Below, one piece after another: positions 1-8,474 of a stretch of DNA of 12,098 nt. This DNA comes from an uncultured Pelosinus sp. (GTDB lineage Bacteria > Bacillota > Negativicutes > Sporomusales > Acetonemataceae), in NCBI GenBank assembly GCA_900542835.1, contig UQPB01000069.1, forward strand, positions 1 to 12,098, written 5' to 3'. Within the stretch, counting starts at the first letter, position 1, and every line of letters starts with the position of its first letter. Position numbers and translations under genes: made by a program. Under the pieces are notes generated by a model. That model had not been told where the DNA came from and did no database searches. It saw only the letters and a program-made list of their open reading frames with translations.

Positions 1-90
1 ATCCCATTGCTAACGTACCTTTCCGTACGCGTCGCTGCTGGGCTCGCGAGGCCGCATCCGGGACTTTCTGAACAGGCCTGGCAGGTCAGA

Positions 91-306
91 GATGACAGGC
101 CGCGCTGTCTCCTGGAGTAAGCTTCCAAGCACGGTTTTTCCTGTCTGCAGATGTCTCTGCTTTCCGGGCAAGGGGTATGGAACGGACATCCCGACGGTAA
201 ATCAAGCGGGCTGACAATTTCTCCTTGCAAGATTTTCACTACTATCGCCGCCGTTTTTCGCAGGGAAAAACTGCCCGCAGCAACGCCTGGGTATAGGGAT
301 GCCTGG
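91..306 (-). pseudogene. Decayed 3'-end copy of the oligopeptide/nickel-type ABC ATPase (OppF/DppF-like)
   Basis: This stretch matches the 3' part of the intact ATPase gene at 1742-1959 in the same orientation, at roughly four of five bases by eye. Long identical blocks include those encoding HPYTQALL and CPESRDICRQEKP. Read on the minus strand it begins HPYTQALLRAVFP, then loses one base relative to the intact gene and hits in-frame stops. In the shifted frame it continues through SPLDLPSGCPF and the Cys motif to KPCLEA, after which the frame is lost again. Walker A, signature and Walker B regions are absent, so no ATPase could be made. Homology stops abruptly near 306, just downstream of the intact astE-like gene. 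It is best read as the relic of a duplication of the neighbouring operon end. Confidence 0.85.
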
Positions 307-370
307 ACAAAACCAACTACAATTCCGCCTTATGTAAATCTACCTGTTTCGCGTCGCGTCGTCAGTTGCG

Positions 371-1333
371 TTATTCGGCATACCTCTCCAGACCGTAAGC
401 TACCAGCGCTTGATTCTTTTTTACCGCCAAGCCTTCTCTATAATAAAACACCGTGCCGTCAGCTTGAGCCCGGTACTCAGCTATGGTGTTGCCAAAAAAG
501 TCCTCGATCCGTCCGAGCAAATCCCCCTCCTTGACAGCTGCATTGGCCGTAATGTCAGGGAACCAGAGGCCGGAGTGCAAGGCAGACAAATAGATCGATT
601 TATGAAACACCTTTTTGGGGCATACAGCTTTATTATCATCGTAAGGATATACGGCCAGATGCCGGAGTAAAAGCCGGATATCCCGGTAATATGCCTCTAC
701 CCAATTTTTTTTGCGCAAACCGCTGTGGCCTCGTTCCAACAGCAGCCCCGGAATTCCCAAGGCGTTGGCAGCATAGCTATAGTGGCCTGTTTTTGCCGTT
801 GAGGCGATCAAATACGGAATATCGGTGACGAACGCAGCGGCTTTGGCTGTCTGACGCACCGCATCGCCTGCCGTATCCGGGAAAAACAGGCATGGTGTCA
901 GCGGCTCCATAGAACTCCCACTGTGCAGGTCAATGATAAAGTCCATTTGGGGAAATATGTCCTTCACAAAAAAGTCTGCGATCCGCTCGCCTTCCGTGCC
1001 ACCAGACTTACCAGGGTAGTTGCCATTAAGATTGGCTCCATCGGACGGCACATACCGGCTGCTTGCCCAAAATCCGGCTGTGTTAACACAAGGGATGATC
1101 AAAATTTGACCGGTTACAGCCGCCGGATCAATTTCATTTGCCGCCCTGATTGCCGCAATGATACCCGGGTATTCATCGCCATGAACGGCCGCCGTAATTA
1201 AAATAGTTTTTCCAGGTTTCATCCCTTTGATTAGCACTGCCGGCATTACGCAACCGGCAATATCTTCCGTCAACATAATTTGCTTTTTTTCTCCGAATGC
1301 GACAGTCTGTCCGCATATTGTCCAAGTATTCAT
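371..1333 (-). CDS. Succinylglutamate desuccinylase/aspartoacylase (AstE/AspA) family zinc hydrolase, copy 1
   Basis: This 320-residue cytosolic protein (no signal peptide) belongs to the M14-like AstE/AspA family, whose members hydrolyse amide bonds of N-acyl amino acids using one zinc ion. Visible motifs are H51-G-D-E54 and H137 in DLHSG (the three expected zinc ligands) and E200 in LLLERG (the expected general base). The family's NLNR motif, whose Arg binds substrate carboxylate, reads N-L-N-G at 101-104, so that Arg is replaced by Gly. A paralogue with intact NLNR lies at 7501-8460. The ATG at 1333 has a good ribosome site (AAGGGGG, about 7 bases upstream). The gene sits 354 bases downstream of the ABC importer, in the same direction but behind a hairpin terminator, and is followed by an ATPase relic. 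Its substrate is unknown and may differ from that of classical family members. Confidence 0.85.
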   Translation of the reverse strand: MNTWTICGQTVAFGEKKQIMLTEDIAGCVMPAVLIKGMKPGKTILITAAVHGDEYPGIIAAIRAANEIDPAAVTGQILIIPCVNTAGFWASSRYVPSDGANLNGNYPGKSGGTEGERIADFFVKDIFPQMDFIIDLHSGSSMEPLTPCLFFPDTAGDAVRQTAKAAAFVTDIPYLIASTAKTGHYSYAANALGIPGLLLERGHSGLRKKNWVEAYYRDIRLLLRHLAVYPYDDNKAVCPKKVFHKSIYLSALHSGLWFPDITANAAVKEGDLLGRIEDFFGNTIAEYRAQADGTVFYYREGLAVKKNQALVAYGLERYAE

Positions 1334-1623
1334 AGTATCATCCCCCTTTATATGTATCCAGCCATAGTCGCATCAAGACCGATTCAGAAACCGCAGCGGT
1401 AACCTCTGCAATTGATCGCTATTTCTCGCCGCAGTGCCTTAATAACCGTTACCTTCATACCGATATTTAGCTAGCGGGAGGACACTGCCTCGGCCAATTC
1501 ATGCAAATTGCGGCTTGTAAAGGCTACATGATCCAGATTAAGCATTTTTCTGTCAATCTCGCGCCACCGTCTTTGTCAACAATGCAATTGACAATATGCG
1601 CTGCCGGTCCCGCCTAACAACCA
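1334..1623. other. Gene-poor gap between the importer operon and the copy-1 hydrolase
   Basis: About 290 bases carry no convincing gene. The only coding-like trace is a 24-codon minus-strand ORF at 1471-1545 beginning MLNLDHVAFTSRNLHELA. This resembles the first strand and helix of vicinal-oxygen-chelate (glyoxalase-like) proteins, but it ends at a stop and has no good ribosome site. It may be a gene relic or chance. No riboswitch-like structure was recognised here. Confidence 0.4.
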
Positions 1624-1655
1624 AAGGACAAGCCGCCTGGAGGCGGCTTGTCCTT
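1624..1655 (-). terminator. Hairpin terminator at the end of the ABC importer operon
   Basis: A perfect 14-bp inverted repeat (1624-1637 with 1642-1655) encloses a 4-base loop and lies 33 bases beyond the ATPase F stop. On the minus strand it is followed by TGGTTGTT, a rather poor U tract, so termination may be incomplete and some transcript may reach the copy-1 hydrolase. Confidence 0.75.
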
Positions 1656-1687
1656 AATTAGGGTATGACACGGCACCAGTCTACAGG

Positions 1688-2675
<988 letters not shown>

Positions 2676-2686
<11 letters not shown>

Positions 2687-3464
2687 ATCTTTCCCCTCCG
2701 ACCTGCGGCACCGCCTCTAAAAGTTCCTGCGTATACGCTGACCGCGGCTGGGCGATAACGGCATCGGTTTGGCCCGATTCGACGATTCTGCCCTCCTGCA
2801 TGACAATCAGCTTATCCGACATATAGGCTGCCACGCCAATATTATGAGTAACAATGATGATGGCAGTCTTGTCCTTACGGCAAATTTCCATCATTTCTTT
2901 TACCACCTGCGCCTGTGTCGTCACATCCAGGGCCGAGGTCGGCTCATCCGCCAGCAGCAGCCGCGGGGTAAAAAACATTGCCATTGCCACGCCGACACGC
3001 TGACGCATGCCGCCGCTCAGCTCAAACGGATAGCTTTTCATAATGTTTTCCGTATTAGGCAGATTCATCTTGCTCAGCATAGCCTCTGCCGCCTTGGCAG
3101 CCTCGATTTTCGTCAGCGGTGAGTGCTCGCGAATATACTCGACGAACTGATTGCCAATACGCCGGATCGGATCAAGCATGCTGCCGCTGTCCTGAAAGAC
3201 CATGGTGGCCTTAGTGCCGCAAAGGCGGCACCACTCTTCAGTCGTGTTCTCCAATAAGTTTTTACCTTCAAACAGGATCCTGCCGCCGCTTACACGCCCT
3301 TCGTGCGGCAAGCAGCCAAGAATCGAACGGATAACTGTGGTCTTGCCGCTGCCGCTTTCACCGACGATCGCCAGAACCTCTCCTTCATCTAGCGAAAAAC
3401 TCACATCCCGGACGATCTCGCGTTCCGCATAGGATACCGAAAGCTCCGCTACCTCCAGCAACAT
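2676..3464 (-). CDS. ABC transporter ATP-binding protein, NikD/DppD-like
   Basis: Second cytoplasmic ATPase of the importer, 262 residues. Visible are Walker A GESGSGKTT (35-43), Q-loop Gln91, signature LSGGM (149-153), Walker B LLLADE (169-174), SALD (177-180) and the H-loop His207 in IVTHN. It ends soon after the catalytic core and lacks the Cys-rich extension seen in its partner. This short form resembles NikD more than OppD/DppD, which usually run past 320 residues. The ATG is preceded by AAGGAGAA at good spacing. The gene begins 23 bases after the binding-protein stop and overlaps the next ATPase gene by 11 bases, so the two subunits are probably made in step. Confidence 0.92.
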
Positions 3465-3487
3465 CTCAGTTCTCCTTCAAAATAACG

Positions 3488-5062
3488 TTATTTTTTCGCC
3501 GGCTTAATCTTATTGGTTACCCAATAGTAATCGGACGGATACATTTTCGCCCCTTCGATGGAAGTTGAGCTGGCGATGTTGGTTTCCGGATAGCCAAAGA
3601 ACAGGGCTGCGCCATCATTCATGAGAATCTGCTGGATATCAATGATCAACTGGCGGCGTTTCTGGCGGTCAAACTCAGAGGAGAGCTCAGCAAACTTCGC
3701 ATCCAGTGCGGGATTGCTGTAACCGGAACCATTTTGCGGATTGTCGCCGTTTTTGTTTGTCCGCCAGTACCAGTTCAGGAAGATTTCCGGATCACCGGTA
3801 TTAGCGGTTGTAATATTGGAGATCAACAGGTCGTATTCACCGTTGATGCCCATTTTGTCAATTAAATTATAGTCCACAGTCTTGATCTTAACATCAAAGC
3901 CAACCTTTTTCGCGTCCGCCTGCGTGGCTTCGGCGTAAATTGGCAATTCGGCCCGGCTGTTGTAGACGACAAAATCCACTGTCAGCTTTTTGCCGTTTTT
4001 CTCCAGAATTCCGTCGCCATCGCTATCCTTCCAGCCGGCTTCCGCCAGAAGCTGTTTGGCGCGTTCGATATTATAGCCGTTGGGGTCCTTAAGCTGGTCA
4101 AAACCGTAATCCATCGACGGCGGCACTGGTGCCTTGCCTTCGATAAAGGTTCCTTTCAGGATGATCTCATTATACGCTTTTCTGTCAGTGGAGCTGATGA
4201 AAGCCGCCCGTACTTTCGAATCGCCTAAAACGCCTTTATGATTAATCCGGGCCAATACGGTGCGCAGTGAGGCAATTCTGTCGACATGAAATTTCGCCTT
4301 ATCGCTAAAGAGGCTGATGTCGCCGGCGGCGATATTGACCGCCATGTCCACTTCACCCGATTGCAGCGCCATTGCCCGTGTATTGGGATCGTCGATCGAA
4401 GGGATTTCTACGGTTTCATAGGGGACTTCCCCGTCCCAGTAATGGGGGTTTTTCACCATTACCGCTTTATCCTTGACAAAGGATTTGCACATATAGGGGC
4501 CGGTACCAATCGGGCCTTCCTTGGCAAAATTACGCGCCGGCTCTGCCGATACATCCACAATCAGGAACAGTGGATCAGCCAAAAAGCCCGGCATATTCGG
4601 CTCCGGCTTTTTGGTGAAAATCGTCAGTGTCTGCCCGTCAGCTTTCATTTCCTTATAATCAAAGAAGGTTACCGCCCGTTTATTCTTGGCAAAGGCTCTC
4701 TCCAGGGAGGCCTTGACCGCGGCCGCGTCCAGCGGCTTGCCATTGGAGAACTTGACCCCGTCTCTGATCTTAAAGGTCCAGCTCATATGGTCGTCGCTGA
4801 TCTTCCAGCTGTCTGCCAGCCACGGCTGCACATTCATTTTTTCGTCAAACTTCGTTAAGCTCTCGCCAAGGCCATAACGCATAACAACCCAGCCAAAGTA
4901 ATTCTCTGTCGGTTCCAGTGAATCGGCAAAGTTGGTTACGCCAACCCGCAGCGTCTTGGTATCGGCGGCTTTCTTCTCGCCGCCGCCACCGCAGCCAGCC
5001 AGCAAGGCTGCCGCCAGGCAAACCGCCAGCAGCGCGCAAGTAAGCTTTGTCCATCTCTTCAT
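3488..5062 (-). CDS. Family 5 extracellular solute-binding lipoprotein (NikA/DppA/OppA-like)
   Basis: Captures the cargo outside the membrane and delivers it to the two permeases. From the chosen ATG the protein has 524 residues, with a lipoprotein signal (basic MKRWTK, hydrophobic core, lipobox LLAGC, lipidated Cys24) and a Gly/Lys-rich linker. The SBP_bac_5 fold is evident from PWLADSWKISDD, RDGVKFSNG, the PIGTGPY block and a C-terminal DPEIFLNWYWR segment. RDGVKFSNGKP is close to the corresponding E. coli NikA segment as I recall it, but metal-binding residues cannot be assigned by eye. ATG at 5062 has GAGAGG 9 bases upstream; ATG at 5071 would abut that site and is less likely. Placement behind a cobalamin riboswitch favours a cobalt, nickel or corrinoid-related ligand over peptides. 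Confidence 0.9.
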   Translation of the reverse strand: MKRWTKLTCALLAVCLAAALLAGCGGGGEKKAADTKTLRVGVTNFADSLEPTENYFGWVVMRYGLGESLTKFDEKMNVQPWLADSWKISDDHMSWTFKIRDGVKFSNGKPLDAAAVKASLERAFAKNKRAVTFFDYKEMKADGQTLTIFTKKPEPNMPGFLADPLFLIVDVSAEPARNFAKEGPIGTGPYMCKSFVKDKAVMVKNPHYWDGEVPYETVEIPSIDDPNTRAMALQSGEVDMAVNIAAGDISLFSDKAKFHVDRIASLRTVLARINHKGVLGDSKVRAAFISSTDRKAYNEIILKGTFIEGKAPVPPSMDYGFDQLKDPNGYNIERAKQLLAEAGWKDSDGDGILEKNGKKLTVDFVVYNSRAELPIYAEATQADAKKVGFDVKIKTVDYNLIDKMGINGEYDLLISNITTANTGDPEIFLNWYWRTNKNGDNPQNGSGYSNPALDAKFAELSSEFDRQKRRQLIIDIQQILMNDGAALFFGYPETNIASSTSIEGAKMYPSDYYWVTNKIKPAKK

Positions 5063-5089
5063 AAAACTCATCCTCTCCCGTCTATCTAT

Positions 5090-5911
5090 TTAATTTGCCC
5101 GCTGTGGATCCATGATGTCACGCAGGCTGTCCCCCCAAAGGTTGAAGATTGCCACCACAATCAGGATTGCCGCCCCCGGATAAAGCATCAGCCAGGGAGC
5201 CGTCTGAATATGCTGTCTGCCCTCATTGAGCATCAGGCCCCATTCCGGCGTCGGTGGCTGCGCGCCAAATCCCAGGAAAGACAGTCCGGCCAGTTCCATA
5301 ATCATTACGCCAATGTCCATTGCCGCTGTTACCACAATAGTCGGCAGAATATTAGGCAGAATATGGCGCCAGAGTATATGCAGCGGTCTGGTGCCGCTGG
5401 TTACGGCAGCGGCGATAAAGTCGCGCTCGCGCAGTTTCAGTGTAAGACTGCGGCCCAACCGGGCGTATTTAGTCCAGTTGACCGCCGCCAGCGCCAGAAT
5501 CGCATTGATAATATTGCCGCCCAGCATGCCGGCAATGGCAATTGCCAGCACAATTCCGGGAAAAGCCAGCATCATGTCAACAATACGCATCAGCACGGTA
5601 TCCAGCCTGCCGCCGGCATAGCCTGCCACTACGCCGACAAAGGTGCCAACCACCGTAATAATCGCAACAACGGCCAGCGTCATAAGCAGCGAGACGCGCG
5701 TACCGTAAAGAATGCGCGACAGACAGTCCCTTCCCAGCTTGTCCGTACCAAAAAGATGCTCCTGCGATGGCGCCTGCAATGAATGCCGCAAAACTGCGTC
5801 ATAAGGATCGTAAGGCGCCAGCCACGGAGCCAGCAGCGCAAAGAGGATCACCAGCAGGACCAGAAAGCTGTACAGGCTAAACAGAACCCTGTCTTTTGTC
5901 CAAGCCGCCAC
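5090..5911 (-). CDS. ABC transporter permease, OppC/DppC/NikC-like
   Basis: Second membrane subunit of the importer, 273 residues. It has the OppC-type N-terminal segment (membrane helix at about 10-32, then HLFGTDKLGRD at 52-62), a BPD_transp_1 region with several hydrophobic helices, and a cytoplasmic EAA-type coupling loop (about 168-188, TSGTRPLHILWRHILPN) that contacts an ATPase. The SFLGFGAQPPTPEWG segment (211-225) is characteristic of the subfamily. The start codon is GTG (5909-5911), directly following the TGA of the upstream permease with no spacer. AAAGGGGG lies about 7 bases before it, inside the upstream gene. It is followed after 27 bases by the binding-protein ATG. Confidence 0.93.
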   Translation of the reverse strand: MAAWTKDRVLFSLYSFLVLLVILFALLAPWLAPYDPYDAVLRHSLQAPSQEHLFGTDKLGRDCLSRILYGTRVSLLMTLAVVAIITVVGTFVGVVAGYAGGRLDTVLMRIVDMMLAFPGIVLAIAIAGMLGGNIINAILALAAVNWTKYARLGRSLTLKLRERDFIAAAVTSGTRPLHILWRHILPNILPTIVVTAAMDIGVMIMELAGLSFLGFGAQPPTPEWGLMLNEGRQHIQTAPWLMLYPGAAILIVVAIFNLWGDSLRDIMDPQRAN

Positions 5912-6853
5912 TCAGGTTCCCCCTTTCTTCAGCCGCGGATCCAGATAGGTATAGGAAATGTCGACCAGCAGGTTAATTCCCATATAAAAAACGGCAATCC
6001 AGAGGACAATTGCCTGTACCAGCGGATAGTCGCGCATCGCGATTGCCTGTACGGCCATTTTGCCAAGACCGGGCCAGGAAAAGACCATTTCAATGACAGC
6101 CGCGCCGCCAAGCAGCCAGCCAATCGACAGGCCCAGCAGCGTGATGAGCGGCAGACAGGCATTAGGCAGCACATGCCGCCAGAGGATCTTCCGCATGGGA
6201 ACGCCCCGCACACGGGCGCCAATGATATAATCCTGTCCCAGCTCCTCCAGAACCGCCGTCCGCACCTGACGTGTATATTTAGCCGACATGGCGATCGCCA
6301 GGGTCAGCGCCGGCAGCACCATCCGGTCAAGGGCCACCACGCCGCCGGCAATCGGGAACAGGCCCAGCTTAAGGCCAAAAACATACAAAAGAATAAGTCC
6401 TACCCAAAAACTTGGCATTGATACACCCAAAAACGAAGCGCCGCGAATGAGATAATCGACAGTGCGGTTCCGGTATACCGCCGACAAAATCCCGCACGGC
6501 ACCGAGATCAGCAGCATCATAGCAATTGATGAGCCGGCCAGCGCCACCGTACCCGGCACGCCCTGCCAGATTCGGTCAGCAACCGGCATTTTTGCCGAAT
6601 AGGACAGCCCCATATCTCCCTGCAGCACACCGCCAAGCCAGCGGAAATACTGCACGTGAAACGGCTGATCCAGCCCCAGCTGCGCCCGCGTCTCGGCAAT
6701 CGTTTCCTCCGATACAATCGTATCAGCCACTTCCAGCAGCATCTCCACCGGATCGCCCGGCGACAGATACATCAGCGAAAACGTCAGCAGACTTACGCCC
6801 AAAAGGGTGATGGCCATCTGCGCCAGCCGATGCACAAGCTCTTTTCTGTTCAA
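5912..6853 (-). CDS. ABC transporter permease, OppB/DppB/NikB-like
   Basis: First membrane subunit of the importer and first gene of the riboswitch operon. With TTG at 6853 as start it has 313 residues: N-terminal helix at 10-30 followed by SPGDPVE, the QLGLDQPFHVQYFRWLGG segment, a BPD_transp_1 domain, the EAA-type loop at about 211-231 (IGARVRGVPMRKILWRHVLPN) and FSWPGLGKMA near the end. TTG 6853 is chosen because GGAGAGGAG (6862-6870) lies at correct spacing and the resulting N terminus MNRKELVHRL fits the family. An in-frame TTG at 6874 lies in the terminator U tract, upstream of that site. The weak TTG start and the terminator directly upstream suggest tight control of expression. Confidence 0.92.
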   Translation of the reverse strand: MNRKELVHRLAQMAITLLGVSLLTFSLMYLSPGDPVEMLLEVADTIVSEETIAETRAQLGLDQPFHVQYFRWLGGVLQGDMGLSYSAKMPVADRIWQGVPGTVALAGSSIAMMLLISVPCGILSAVYRNRTVDYLIRGASFLGVSMPSFWVGLILLYVFGLKLGLFPIAGGVVALDRMVLPALTLAIAMSAKYTRQVRTAVLEELGQDYIIGARVRGVPMRKILWRHVLPNACLPLITLLGLSIGWLLGGAAVIEMVFSWPGLGKMAVQAIAMRDYPLVQAIVLWIAVFYMGINLLVDISYTYLDPRLKKGGT

Positions 6854-6872
6854 AGCAGCATCTCCTCTCCGC

Positions 6873-6932
6873 AAAAATAAAAATCCGTATCAAATCGTTT
6901 TCTTAACCAAAAGAAAAGGATTCAATACGGAT
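6873..6932 (-). terminator. Intrinsic terminator of the cobalamin riboswitch (expression platform)
   Basis: On the minus strand an 8-bp stem (6925-6932 with 6883-6890) extends with wobble pairs and a second stem TTTTC/GAAAA around a 10-base loop, and is followed by TTTTTATTTTT. It lies just before the permease B ribosome site and downstream of the aptamer. That is the classic arrangement for transcription termination when cobalamin is bound. The competing antiterminator was not resolved by eye. A 6-bp hairpin at 6947-6970 lies between aptamer and terminator and could take part. Confidence 0.85.
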
Positions 6933-7036
6933 ACAAGCAGACTAATCCTGCAAGCGCGGTTATATGCAGGCAAGCAACAGCAAAACTGCATCCACCATCC
7001 ATTTCCTTATCACGCGTAAGTCAACAATGAATCTTA

Positions 7037-7207
7037 TTATAAGCAGGCTTTCTGGCTTATAGATCATCACCACGCTTCCGCCTTCCCAGAGTTCCCTCCA
7101 GTGACGCTTTTCCGAAGCAGGCTCCCTATTTACAGCTGCGGGACAGCACGGGAATTTCACCCGTTTTCCTCTCATCGCTCAGCAGCTTTCACTGCTGACA
7201 CTTATAA
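7037..7207 (-). ncRNA. Cobalamin (adenosylcobalamin-type) riboswitch aptamer
   Basis: The minus strand carries the conserved core in order: GGGTGAAATTCCCG (about 7149-7162), GCTGTCCCGCAGCTGTAA (7130-7147), GTCACTGG (7098-7105), CTGGGAAGG (7081-7089) and the B12-box-like AAGCCAGAAAGCCTGCTT (7041-7058). The closing helix P1 is exact: TTATAAG at 7201-7207 pairs with CTTATAA at 7037-7043. A CAGCAG/CTGCTG hairpin (7180-7197) sits near the 5' side. The family binds cobalamin and usually represses. With the terminator at 6873-6932 it should switch off the downstream ABC importer when cobalamin is plentiful. This is the main regulatory element of the window. Confidence 0.92.
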
Positions 7208-7265
7208 CGTTATGTATGAAATTGTCGTGAATAGTCACAATTAGCCGGCAAATGGTACTTTTATT

Positions 7266-7294
7266 ATTATATAAACACACTCTGCTATTGTCAA
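7266..7294 (-). promoter_or_regulatory. Consensus housekeeping promoter for the riboswitch-importer operon
   Basis: On the minus strand TTGACA (7289-7294) and TATAAT (7266-7271) are separated by exactly 17 bases, in A+T-rich surroundings. The expected start near 7259 gives a leader of roughly 400 bases that holds the whole aptamer and terminator. A perfect consensus promoter followed by an RNA switch implies constant initiation with control after initiation. Confidence 0.88.
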
Positions 7295-7387
7295 TTTATT
7301 ATTTTTCTAAAATTTGTCTATCACCTAAGAACTTAAGTAAGTTTGGTGTATATTCCGCAAGCATGCACGAAATTACGCCAAATGTCA

Positions 7388-7410
7388 AAACAGCTGTATT
7401 AGCGGCTGTT
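7388..7410 (-). terminator. Weak hairpin downstream of the MATE-hydrolase pair
   Basis: AACAGC/GCTGTT arms (7389-7394 and 7405-7410) form a 6-bp stem, and on the minus strand TTGACATTT follows. It lies about 90 bases past the hydrolase stop and before the riboswitch promoter. It may be a weak terminator. If it leaks, the exporter-hydrolase transcript would run into the riboswitch. Confidence 0.3.
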
Positions 7411-7500
7411 AAACTGCCGGAATTATAACTCCAAATGCGTAAAACTACAGGAAATAATACCTGCGCCGATTTACTTTAGCTTTTCAAAACCAACGAACGC

Positions 7501-8460
7501 TCAGTCGGGCTTCTCGCCATAGGCCATAAGCGGATCGCCTTCGATAACGCATAAGCTGCCTACCCGGTAAAGCATAATGCCGTCCATTTCCGCCAGACAG
7601 ACCTCCAGGACAGAACCGAAATAATCCTTGATTTCACCAAGGACATCCCCCTTTAGGAAGCTGTCGCCGGCTTTCCTGGCTGGATACCAGCAGCCGGTAT
7701 GCCTGGCACTGGCATACACAACCTTGCCGACATCGACAGGATGAAACCGCCGCCCGGAAACCGTTCCCGCCAGCACCTGCAGATGCCGCAGGACATTTCT
7801 GACATCCTCCTTGCCAAGCTCTACTTCTTCTCTGGACCAGGCAGCCATGCAGCCGCGCTCAATCAGGATACTGGGGATGCCGCAGGAGCCGGCATAGTTA
7901 TAGGAACCGCCGCTGCCGCTGGGGGATTGCACCAGATAGGGCACGTTCACCACCGCGGCCATATCCCTGGCCGCGGCCACGACTTCGGGGCTGGCGGCAC
8001 CGACGCAATAGACATATGGCGTCAGCTGCTCATAGCCATCGCCGCCATGCAGATCGATATAGAAATTGGCCCGGCGGTGAAATTCGGTTACGATGGCATG
8101 AGCAATCTTCTCGGCCACAGTGCCGTCGGGATTGCCGGGAAACACCCGGTTCAGATTTTTTCCGTCCTCATAAACCAGGCTCATGGTACGATGCTCAAAG
8201 CCGCTGCGGTTCACCAGCCTGATAATGATCAGGCTGCCGGTCAGCTGCGACGGCTCGATCTCATCGGCCAGCTCAATCGCAGTCTGAATCCCCACATACT
8301 CGGCGTTATGGACACCGCCGGTAATCAACACCGTTTTTCCCGGCTTTTCACCGCAGATGATGGTTACCGGCATCTCGACATCGGTTCCCGCCACCGCTAC
8401 AAAGCCGGACTTTTTCTCGCCTGGCCGGACCAGCAATTCGCCAATTTGCAATTCTTTCAT
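7501..8460 (-). CDS. Succinylglutamate desuccinylase/aspartoacylase (AstE/AspA) family zinc hydrolase, copy 2
   Basis: A 319-residue cytosolic protein, paralogous to the gene at 371-1333 and collinear with it. The zinc-ligand motif H51-N-A-E54 and H138 in DLHGG, the substrate-binding NLNR ending in Arg105, and the general-base candidate E201 in LIERG are all present, so it should be catalytically competent. Known relatives cleave N-acyl amino acids or succinylglutamate; the substrate here is not evident, and no arginine-degradation genes lie nearby. ATG 8460 is preferred because GGGGG lies 5 bases before it and its N terminus aligns residue for residue with copy 1. ATG 8463 and ATG 8478 are alternatives; the last overlaps the MATE stop as ATGA. 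The close packing indicates co-expression with the exporter. Confidence 0.87.
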   Translation of the reverse strand: MKELQIGELLVRPGEKKSGFVAVAGTDVEMPVTIICGEKPGKTVLITGGVHNAEYVGIQTAIELADEIEPSQLTGSLIIIRLVNRSGFEHRTMSLVYEDGKNLNRVFPGNPDGTVAEKIAHAIVTEFHRRANFYIDLHGGDGYEQLTPYVYCVGAASPEVVAAARDMAAVVNVPYLVQSPSGSGGSYNYAGSCGIPSILIERGCMAAWSREEVELGKEDVRNVLRHLQVLAGTVSGRRFHPVDVGKVVYASARHTGCWYPARKAGDSFLKGDVLGEIKDYFGSVLEVCLAEMDGIMLYRVGSLCVIEGDPLMAYGEKPD

Positions 8461-8474
8461 CATAACCCCCGCTT

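Noticed and set aside
1..90. Leftmost 90 bases as part of the ATPase relic or another gene
   Set aside because: Similarity to the intact ATPase gene fades before position 91, and no frame shows a recognisable protein segment.
1350..1376. Possible promoter TTGATG with TATAAA, 18-base spacing, before the copy-1 hydrolase
   Set aside because: The -10-like element abuts the ribosome site, so the transcript would start in or after the Shine-Dalgarno sequence. It is probably chance, and readthrough from the importer operon is an alternative source of transcript.
3481..3492. 12-base palindrome AATAACGTTATT over the binding-protein stop
   Set aside because: Short and A+T-rich, between two tightly spaced operon genes. 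Without flanking features it cannot be distinguished from chance.
6854..6874. TTG at 6874 as the permease B start
   Set aside because: It lies in the terminator U tract, upstream of the only good ribosome site (6862-6870). TTG 6853 is correctly spaced from that site and gives a normal OppB-type N terminus.
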